Assembly (NCBI GenBank): GCA_015143295.1
Contig: JABCRI010001161.1
Location: forward strand, 37,630-101,629
Origin: Tetracentron sinense
Lineage: Eukaryota; Streptophyta; Magnoliopsida; Trochodendrales; Trochodendraceae
Direction: 5' to 3'
DNA: 64,000 nucleotides
The translations under genes and the position numbers were made by a program. The first letter of the stretch is position 1, and every line of letters starts with the position of its first letter. Positions 56,611 through 64,000 of this stretch are shown one piece after another. Below the pieces are notes generated by a model. That model saw nothing but the letters and a program-made list of their open reading frames with translations. It did no database searches and was not told where the DNA came from.

Positions 56611-57773
56611 TTATTTACCCTTTTCTTTCACCGGCTCAATCGCCGGAGGTTGATACACCCGGCCGGATTGGGTGAGGTTGCCTATGTACTGACTTTTGAA
56701 GATGAGAGATTGGGGGGCAGGTACATGATTAAGATTGTAAGGCTGGGAAGGGATGTAAGGAATTTTGACTGGTCTACAGGAGGTTGAGGCCTTGGCTGAA
56801 GGCTGTGGACCAACTGGCAGGACATGGAATCGTGTAGACGATTTGCTCTTTCTCTGATTCCAGAGCTGGGAGTTGTATTGGGGCCTGGATGGCCTGAACA
56901 TTTGACTGTGGTAGAGGGATTATAACTGGGGGTCGGTACGAGGGAGATCCTGAATAGTGCATTTTAGACCAATACAGTAATCGGTCGCATGGCCCGGGCC
57001 TCTATGAAAGGCGCAGTGTTGGTTGACATCGTAATTTTTGTTCCTCTTGTCTGGTGGTAAAAGAGGGGTAGGGCCTCTTAGTTTGAGAAGGTTCTGCTTG
57101 GTTAAAAAGTCCAAAAGTTGACTGAGTGTGTAAGGGAGAGGGGTAAAGGTCCTGGGGGGACGGGTTTGCCCCTGGTTCTGTTTAACCAGCCGGGTGTTTC
57201 CAGGTGCTGGCTGTTGCTGAGCAGTCGGAGCTGGTAATCTGATTGGCGCTGCAGGAGCCACCATGTTAACATTTTTTTTTCTCTTCTGGTCTCTGTGACC
57301 ATTGTTTCTGCTGGTTGAAGCTGCTGCCGCTTTGGGGGGAGCAAGCCCTAGGCTGGAATGAATGGCTCCACTCTGTATTGCTGCCTCAATACGGGTACCT
57401 GTTTTAACTATTGTGCCAAAGTCCACAACCTACAGAGTGACCATCAGTGTAGAGTAGGGCTGCTTCAACGTGCCCAAAAATATGTTTGCCAGCTCTTCCT
57501 TGGGGATAGGGGTGATTACTTTTGCTGTCATTTCTCTCCACCGGGTGGCATATTCTAGGAACGACTCATTGTTCCGTTGGTACATCTGTTCTAGTTGGCT
57601 TCGCTGAGGCCGAAGCTCCTGATTAAAAGAATATTGTTCCACAAAGGCATCCATGGCGTCCGGCCATCTCTTGATTCTCTGTTTATCGATCGACATCCGC
57701 GCAGGTAAGGGTTGCCCCCTTCAGACTTTTCTGGAAATACTGTATGAGTAAATGTTGATTCTTATTATACGGG
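56611..57773 (-). pseudogene. Tat-R gag, copy B, interrupted by Tat-F
   Basis: The gag core (57696-57430) reads IKRWPDAMDAFVEQYSFNQE, QMYQRNNESFLEYATRWREM and PKEELANIFLGTLKQPYS. After a TAG shared with copy A comes VVDFGTIVKTGTRIEAAIQ and the Cys/His cluster HCAFHRGPGHATDYC. About 158 bp are deleted between there and YRPPVIIPLPQSNVQ. Upstream, NQHLLIQYFQKSLKGATL is cut off at 57773 by the Tat-F LTR; the homologous core in Tat-F continues further, so the insertion is inside gag. Confidence 0.85.
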
Positions 57774-58305
57774 TGTAAACACCCTATTTTTGTACCCCCT
57801 TAATCTATTTGCACACCTCTAAAAACCCTTTTAAAAACCCTCTTTTAAAACCCTCTTTTCAGGTGCTTCAATTTTCAAAAACTACCCCTAGGGTAAAAAA
57901 TGACCAAAATGCCCCTAGGGTGAAAAATGAGCAAAATTCTCCTAAAAATGTGCTAAAAAGTTGTCATTTGGTTCAAAATGATTTTACAAAATTTTTGATG
58001 AATTTTGGCTATTTTTAGGATTAAATTGGACTTAAAATGGTAGAAAATGACCAAAATGCCCCTAGAGTGCAAAATGACCAAAATGCCCTTAAAAAGTTCT
58101 GAAAATTTCATGTTTTATCTGAAATATTATTTTGGATTTTACCCGTTCAATTTTGACTATTTATGGGCTCAAAATGTGCTTAAAACGATAAAAACAGTTT
58201 TTCAGCAAATAAGAGTATAAACAAAAAAACCCAAAAAATCAGTTATTTGAAGGGCTAAACAGGCCCTAAGGGGCAATCTCACCTTTGTAAAAGGCACGGG
58301 ACCAT

Positions 58306-58316
58306 GTGGGCCCCAC
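58306..58316. promoter_or_regulatory. Palindromic GTGGGCCCCAC, TCP-type binding site
   Basis: Fits the TCP transcription-factor consensus GTGGGNCCCAC exactly. It lies about 200 bp upstream of the TATA box. The same site is in the truncated LTR (54304-54314), and GTGGGCCCCAC also occurs in the Tat-R LTR near 42690. Function is inferred from the consensus only. Confidence 0.5.
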
Positions 58317-58503
58317 CTGCACTGCAAACGTCATTTTTATTATTTTTAATTGTTCATAGTAAAATATATTAAATCTCACCATTTAAAAAGGTGCAAATTT
58401 AGTGTTATCCGCGTTGCCGCCTCACTGTTCACACCGCTTTACTATTCATTAAAAAATATTAAATCGCGCCCTTTAAAAAGGCCCGGGCACTATTCCGAAA
58501 CAC

Positions 58504-58511
58504 TATAAATA
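58504..58511 (+). promoter_or_regulatory. TATA box of the Tat-F LTR
   Basis: TATAAATA followed by a CTCCCCCTCCCTTCC pyrimidine patch, as in plant core promoters. The duplicate is at 54502-54509. Transcription would be expected to start about 30 bp downstream. Confidence 0.7.
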
Positions 58512-58756
58512 CTCCCCCTCCCTTCCTTCAAAAGACACCATTCTTCACCCCTCTCTCCTTGGTTTTTCGAGTCCGACCTAAGGATTTTCTAAGTTTGGAT
58601 TTTTTTTCTTTTTTTGGAGAATCCCTCTTTGTCCGAAAATTCGCCGTATTTTCGGGCAGGTAATCCCTCTATCCCTAGTCTTGCTTTAAATTTTTTTTTG
58701 CTTTATTAATTGCTTAATTTCATGTTTTGTCTTTAATTTCTAGTTTAGACTGCTAA

Positions 58757-58930
58757 GCCTCGCCTAGTCGAACCTCTACCCAAATCCCGGTTCAAAACTA
58801 GCCTCGCCTAGTCGAACCTTTGCCCAAATCCCGGTTCAAAACTAGCCTCGCCTAGTCGAACCTCTGCCCAAATCCCGGTTCAAAAACTAGCCTTGCCTAG
58901 TCGAACCCCTGCCCGAATCCCGGCTCAAAA
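58757..58930. repeat. 44-bp tandem repeats, about 4 copies (unit B)
   Basis: Same unit as 54757-55060, with about three fewer copies. Confidence 0.92.
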
Positions 58931-58934
58931 CAAG

Positions 58935-59740
58935 CTTAACCCTAGTTAATCCAAGCTTAAGCCCCAGTTAACCCTAGTTAAACCCTGATTAGACCCTAGT
59001 TAACTCTAGTTAAATCCTAGTTAATTCTAGTTAAACCCCAGTTAAATCCTAATTAATTCCAATTAATTATAGTTAAATCCCAGTTAATTATAGTTAAATC
59101 CTAGTTAATTATAGTTAAACCTTGGTTAAACCTAATTAAATCCTAGTTAACTCTAGTTAAACCCTAGTTAAATCTCAGTTAATTATAGTTAAACCCCAGT
59201 TAATTATAGTTAAACCCCAGTTAAATCCCAGTTAAACCCCAGTTAAATCTTAGTTAACTCTAGTTAAACCCTAGTTAAATCCCAGTTAATCTTAGTTAAA
59301 CCCCAGGTAAAGCCCTAGTTAACCCCAGTTAAATCCTAATTAATTCCAGTTAATTATAGTTTAATCCCAGTTAATTATAGTTAAACCCTAGTTAAACCTT
59401 GGTTAAACCCTAGTTAATTCTAGTTAAACCCTAGTTAACCTTGGTTAAACCTAGTTAAACCCTAGTTAAATCCTAGTTAACTCTAGTTAAACCCTAGTTA
59501 AACCCCAATTAATTATAGTTAAACCCTAGTTAAATCCTAGTTAACTCTAATTAAACCCTAGTTAAATCCCAGTTAATCTTAGTTAAACTCCAGTTAAACC
59601 CCAGTTAAAGCCCTAGTTAACTGTAGTTAAACCCTAGTTAAACCCAGTTAATTATAATTAAACCCTGATTAAGCCCCAGTTAATTCTAGTTAAACCCTAG
59701 TTAAACTTTGGTTAACCTTAGTTAATCTTTGATGAAAACC
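58935..59740. repeat. AGTTAAACCCT array in the Tat-F LTR
   Basis: About 0.8 kb of 10-11 bp units such as AGTTAAACCCT, AGTTAAATCCC and AGTTAATTAT. Many copies contain AAACCCTA, the core of the plant telo-box and telomere-like unit. A shorter version is at 55060-55378. Confidence 0.85.
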
Positions 59741-60385
59741 CAGTTGAACCCTAAGTCAACCAAGCCAAACCCTAGCTAAACCCTCATCCGAACCCTAGTT
59801 CCGTTTCACATTGGCAAAATCCATTCGCTCCTCAACACGAGCTTAAAAGGCCACATCGCTCCTCAAATAGGAACAAGAACCATCAAATCTTTCAATCACC
59901 CACAACCCAGTCCAATCAAATCAACTCAAACCATCAACTCCTTTCCAGAACTACGTGCGGCTTGATTCCACTTACAGTGGATACGCAGGCAACCCTGATT
60001 GGGTTCAGCTCTCCTAGGATAGAATCCCTATTTCATTCTTATCCTGCCTATCTTAATTCATTTATTTCTGTTAATATTATGTCTGCTCAACATATAGATC
60101 AAATTTCAAGCTTCTTATATGGTTTATTTTATTTAATTCAGACTTAGGGAATAGGTAACCATCTTCGAATGGGAGCTTAGGGGTGCCTAACACCTTACCC
60201 TAACTCAACTGAATCCCTTACCCTAACCTCTGACTTCCAGATTATGCCTTATCCAAACAATTTCAGGAACCTATTTCCCTCAGAATTAGATAGGTGGCGA
60301 CTCATAACCCAATTACAATTTATCACTATTCCTTATCAGATTTATCCTGATCGGGAAGGGAGGGTAAAATCTAGGTACTCACAGC

Positions 60386-60403
60386 TGGCGACTCTGCTGG
60401 GGA
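60386..60403 (+). other. Primer-binding site of Tat-F
   Basis: TGGCGACTCTGCTGGGGA two bases after the LTR end, the sequence usual at this place in Tat/Ogre elements. Arg-type tRNA is likely but not verified. Confidence 0.8.
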
Positions 60404-61156
60404 CTCTGGTTTCGCAGACCAGTATTCAAGCCAAAACTTAAAGTTTGAATCAAACATTGAAAACCATATCAGACGCTTTCAAATTTCATCTATATGCTAT
60501 TTCATTTATTTTGATTAAAACCTCGGGCATTTGTTTACAAAACTTAGCAACATGCTTAGGGTTCTCTTTTATTCATTGCTTATTTTTGGTTGATGCATTC
60601 ACATTCATATTCATTACATAATAGAATAAAAACCCTATTCCTATCTAGATTGGATCCGGTAAGCTTACAATCATGGGATGGTTATCCCCGATGCTGGAGC
60701 CCAAAGATCTGTGGAAAGTACTAGTTGTAGACCGAGAGATGGTTATCTCCGGTATACGCGACTGGTCTTTCCCGCTTGCACCAATCGTCCATTTTCAGGT
60801 ATGTTCTATACCGGGGAGTTGTATATACGGTCAAGTGCTCCTCAACCTTATAGTCAAAACCTTGTATACACCAGCATAAGCATGTAGACTATAGATTCTG
60901 TTTGGGCATAAACTAGTAGCTACCCGTCAGGATGGACAACCTTATCCTTATTCTGCTATTAGTTTAGGCCACTCCTACATCATTTGTTAGGGACACCCGT
61001 ATCCCTATACCCATACCAATTTGGAGCTTGTGTGAACCCTGCTTGATTCTTGTTGTAAATTACTTCCTTCTTGAATGTTTTTTTTAATGTTTTTGTATAT
61101 ACATTTATACATTCATCTTAGGTTAGATATGTCTAAATTTTTTCTGCATCATATAG
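60404..61156 (+). other. Untranslated leader of Tat-F
   Basis: No supported ORF. Two short plus-strand ORFs near 60673-60887 overlap in different frames and show no family signature. The segment contains two related ATGGTTATCnCCG sequences (60676 and 60739). Confidence 0.5.
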
Positions 61157-62843
61157 ATGGCAGGTCCTTCACGTTCTCATAACCTCGTCAAATTGCGGGA
61201 GCGCCCAGGATGTGAACCTTCAATACTATCAGTCATTTCCACCCTCACATCAGAGCAAAGAATGGTTTGGCAACAGGAGTACCATCTGGGATACACTCTA
61301 GAGTTAAGCAGAATAAATCCGGACTGGCACCATCTTCAAGCTGCCGTCCATTGTTGGGATGAGAAGACGATGACCTTCTATTTCGGTAAACAGGAGTTGT
61401 GTCCAACCTTGGAGGAGATCAGTCACATTTCGGGTCTTAACTTAGGAGAAGATATTGTGTTTCCACAGCACCAAAGTGACTATAAGCGGACGCTGGCCAG
61501 GTTCGTCGAGGTAAGAGAAGACCAAGTGCTCAGAGGGGCAGAGGAGTCATATAGTAAATGTCCCTTAACTTACCTATTTTCCTTGTATGACTAGGACTGG
61601 GATTACACTGCCCCCAAAGTTAATGCGGGTAAATTAAATGCATTTACTTTGGTGGTAGTGGGTCAAGTCCTATTCCCCAAAGGGCCAAACATGTGGAGGC
61701 CTTGTTATGCAACATCATCAGGCAGGTCCAAGAGAGAGCTACCCTTGTCCCGATGTTACTAGCCGAGCTGCTTAGAGACATTTCGTTCTGTTCTAATCAT
61801 CAGAAATGAGCCTTCAACAGTTGTGTCGATCTTCTACACATCTGGTTAGTTGAGCACATCCCGAGTATTGCATCACCCTCAACAAGGCCAATCCAGTTCA
61901 ACAGCATGGTTCTACAATTCTTGGTACAGCGTCATAAGCCGGCTTCTATAGATGCAGAACTTTACCTCGCTTACCTCCAAACTTTGAAGGAGGATGACAT
62001 CATATGGCGACCAACCTAGATGCCGAGATAGATTCAGCTGTGCCTTAGCACAGTTCGGCGTACTTGTATCATTTTAGTCGGGCTTTCGGGATCAGCACCT
62101 TATGCACCTCTCCGCGTTCTCCGACAGTTGGGATATGCCCAGTTTATCCCTACCTGGGAACCTATGCATGAAGATTTCACCGACTTTAGAGGTACCTCAG
62201 AGCATATGAGGCGGGAATTTACATCAAGTTGGAGGCTCTCCCGCTGGCGGGAGGATGAAAGCCTTGAATACTGTATGACCCCTCAGATGGTCGATGGCTA
62301 TGATCAGTGGTTGATGTTGGAAGACCAGACAAGTAGCATGCCGATACCTGTTGAGCTACTAACACTGGCAAGACCTCTGAGGCATGGCACTATACCGATT
62401 GCAGCAACCACTCGACCTTGGGTGGATACATTTTTACATGCCCGTATGAGCATCAGAGCCGAGGAAAAAGAGATTGCAGTAGCAAAAGCCCGACTGGCAG
62501 CAAAAGAGCAAAAGATGAAGAAGTATGTGCACACAGTCCGACAAGAGGTAGGCCGGCTGATGCAAGAGAAAGTTCAGGCCGAATATTTTGCAGCTTCACT
62601 GCAAAAAGTAGTCAAACACCAAGCCAGGAGCAAGAAAGGTCTCAAGACTCATCTCCAATTTGCGCAAGAGTAGCTAGACATAGCCAGCGATGAGCTCAAT
62701 ACCAAGATTCGCCAGTACATTCAGGGGACTTAGAATGCGGCAGAAACGATTGATATGCTAGAGGTTCATATCGAGGCCCTGAATTAGCAAATCATGGAGC
62801 TTGAGGGCGAGCCCCTACCGCTAGAGTTTGACATTCCTCTCTG
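61157..62843 (+). pseudogene. Tat-F ORF1, DUF7745/plant-mobile-domain-like protein with coiled-coil tail
   Basis: Starts at 61157 (MAGPSRSHNLVKLRERPGCE). Then HHLQAAVHCWDEKTMTFYFG, LCPTLEEISHISGLNLGEDI and ARFVEVREDQ, with TAG at 61592-61594. After a frameshift near 61695 it continues as VEALLCNIIRQVQERA, MLLAELLRDISF and CVDLLHIWLVEHIPS, and after more breaks PYAPLRVLRQLGYAQFIPTW (about 62100-62160). From 62128 a 181-codon frame ends in a charged coiled coil (EEKEIAVAKARLAAKEQKMK on) that carries on past TAGs to about 62843. The pattern LCPTLEEF...LL..W..EH...PYAPLRVxRQ is that of DUF7745-type proteins found in many plant genomes and in Tat/Ogre ORF1. Function unknown. At least four TAG stops. 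Confidence 0.72.
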
Positions 62844-63046
62844 AAGGACCTGCTTAGGGTCATGGTCATGCACTTGCATCTGTTTTAAAAGCACTTTTGT
62901 TATGTACATAAACTAGTTCTCTTTTAAGTATGTAAGACACTTTTTGATAAAGTGCAGTTACATCTTGTATATAAAACTACTGTATGAATAAAAACTCTTT
63001 TTGTCTCACATGATGTCTTCTTCATCAGTCATTTGTCGTATCTATC
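62844..63046. other. Spacer between ORF1 and gag
   Basis: AT-rich, no ORF; it contains AATAAAAA near 62988 that could act as a polyadenylation signal for an ORF1 transcript, which is only a guess. Confidence 0.35.
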
Positions 63047-64000
63047 ATGCGTCAACATATGACTCGATCTGTAACCGCAGCTCTCGCGCAAGAAGCTCTT
63101 GCACAAGCTACTACTCAAGGAAGTTCATCAAAAGTCGAGATGAGTCAAGGCGAATTCCTAGACCCTCAGGATCTAGAGGAGGAAACAACCCACAACACCC
63201 AGGACATCATGGAAATCAAGGGCTCGATACATGATATCTTGGAAGCTCTTAGAACTCTTAATGCTACATGAGCAACTGACCAACCCAGCTCGTCCGTTCC
63301 ACCAAATCAATCCAATCCATCTCCCCCTCTACCAAACCAATCAAACAAGATTCACTTCAAAGTTCAACCAGAATCCACTTCCAACCCTAACCCAGACTTG
63401 GATTTTGAGCAACGTGACCAAAACGAGGGAGAGATAAATCGACCCACATACTCTGTAGGACCGCAGGTTCCTAATGCATCTGACCCCTTTTCTCTTTTCA
63501 AAGATCAGTTTCAAGAGATGCAAGAAGAAATCAAAAAACTGAAGGCAGTACAGGATACTCCAGGTAAAGAGTTCACAGACTTGGCTTTCTATTCCGAGGT
63601 TGTAGTTCCCAAAAATTTTAAGATGCCCGAATTTTAGAAGTATGATGGAAAAGGGTGCCCTCATACTCACCTCCGACTTTATTACACAGACATGTTGAAC
63701 ATGGAGACAATGGCCCTTTGTTAATTCGGTGCATTCAAAAGAGTTTGAAGGGGGCAGCCCTTGTATGGTTCACTTCCCTCAATATGGGGCAATTCAAAAC
63801 TTGGAAGGATCTAATCAGCACATTCCTTAAGCAGTATTCATTTAACATGGAGTTGCTACCTCAGAAATGAGATTTAGAACAAATGACTCAGAAGAGCGAT
63901 GAGCTATTCAGGGAACATGCCGCCAGATGGAGAGAGATGGCATCCAGGATGAAAGTATCTCTGCCTGATGAAGAACTCATAGCTACGTTCTTGGCAACAC
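63047..64000 (+). pseudogene. Tat-F gag, runs off the window
   Basis: Likely start at 63047 or the second ATG at 63059 (MTRSVTAALAQEALA). The frame has a TGA at 63269-63271, continues through DLDFEQRDQNEGEINRP, DPFSLFKDQFQEMQEEIKKL and VVVPKNFKMPEF, and meets TAG at 63635-63637. A frameshift leads to GPLLIRCIQKSLKGAALVWF and FKTWKDLISTFLKQYSFNME, then TGA at 63868-63870, and DLEQMTQKSDELFREHAARW to the window edge. This is the retrotransposon gag core (PF03732 type), closely related to Tat-R gag. Confidence 0.83.

Larger units (their letters stand above)
41087..57773 (-). mobile_element. Tat-R: Tat-type Ty3/gypsy retrotransposon, minus strand
   Basis: From low to high: 3' LTR (41087-44507), PPT, about 2.9 kb of untranslated sequence with a tandem array, integrase, second (archaeal-type) RNase H, RNase H, RT, protease and gag. 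The extra RNase H between the RT-linked RNase H and integrase and the repeat-bearing 3' region are marks of the Tat/Ogre group. Its gag is interrupted by Tat-F at 57774, so PBS and 5' LTR lie outside the window. About 4 kb of gag-protease is present twice through the tandem duplication. Confidence 0.87.
51221..59310. repeat. Tandem duplication of about 4 kb spanning the Tat-R/Tat-F junction
   Basis: Unit A (51221-55378) and unit B (55379 to about 59310) carry the same order: Tat-R protease, Tat-R gag, then the start of the Tat-F LTR. Identity is very high. Unit B lacks about 158 bp of gag (present at about 52785-52942 in A) and has about three fewer 44-bp LTR repeats, but a longer downstream repeat array. 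The A/B junction at 55378/55379 joins LTR repeat sequence directly to TCTGCGCTATTGG, equivalent to 51221. Confidence 0.92.
57774..60383 (+). repeat. 5' LTR of Tat-F, 2610 bp
   Basis: Begins TGTAAACACCCTATTTTTGT and ends TAGGTACTCACA. Contains in order an A-rich GACCAAAATGCCCCTAG repeat, a TCP-type site, a TATA box, 44-bp repeats, a long AGTTAAACCCT array, and an end region with GATAGGTGGCGACTC shared in part with the Tat-R LTR. Confidence 0.9.
57774..64000 (+). mobile_element. Tat-F: Tat-type Ty3/gypsy retrotransposon, plus strand, 5' portion
   Basis: 5' LTR 57774-60383, PBS at 60386, leader, an extra ORF upstream of gag with a DUF7745-like (plant-mobile-domain-related) domain, then gag to the window end. 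Inserted in the gag of Tat-R in opposite orientation. An ORF upstream of gag is a feature of Ogre/Tat elements. Protease, RT and the 3' LTR lie beyond the window. Confidence 0.88.

Overview
The window is nuclear DNA of a flowering plant, species not determinable from sequence alone. It is AT-rich and intron-bearing. The only host gene seen is a plant glutamate-receptor-like (GLR) gene; everything else is plant transposable elements: CACTA (En/Spm), Ty1/copia, a Ty3/gypsy chromovirus, Tat-type Ty3/gypsy and MITEs.

Layout. (1) Positions 1-1671 hold two exons of the GLR gene on the minus strand, separated by a 1.3 kb intron containing a MITE and an AT microsatellite. The upper exon is cut at codon level by a CACTA terminal inverted repeat at 1672. 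(2) Positions 1672 to about 11560 are CACTA-1 on the plus strand, with subterminal repeats, a pyrimidine-rich leader, a decayed TNPD-type transposase gene with part of its central domain deleted, and a partial second gene of the Transposase_24/TNPA type. (3) About 11540-12864 is a copia remnant. (4) 12865-41086 is an old minus-strand chromovirus with a 2.17 kb LTR. (5) CACTA-2 (17734-39843, about 22 kb, 3-bp target duplication GAT) sits inside the chromovirus reverse-transcriptase gene. It carries a 180-bp satellite-like array, two MITEs with clean target duplications, both CACTA genes, and a captured fragment of an NLR (CC-NB-ARC) resistance gene. (6) A 5.19 kb copia element with TA...TA LTR ends (33775-38964, target duplication TCCAT) is inserted inside the captured NLR fragment. 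(7) At 41087 a Tat-type gypsy element on the minus strand (Tat-R, 3.4 kb LTR) is inserted in the chromovirus's right-hand LTR. (8) A second Tat-type element on the plus strand (Tat-F) is inserted in the gag gene of Tat-R. About 4 kb across that junction has been duplicated in tandem (51221-55378 and 55379 to about 59310). The window ends inside the gag gene of Tat-F.

The insertion order can be read directly: GLR, then CACTA-1, then copia remnant, then chromovirus, then two branches. Branch A is CACTA-2 and then the TA-ended copia. Branch B is Tat-R, then Tat-F, then the tandem duplication. Most coding regions are broken, and many premature stops are TAG at expected Gln or Trp codons, as expected from deamination of methylated cytosine. 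The most intact reading frames are the Tat-R integrase ORF and the copia pol ORF. No RNA gene, CRISPR array or bacterial-type operon was seen.
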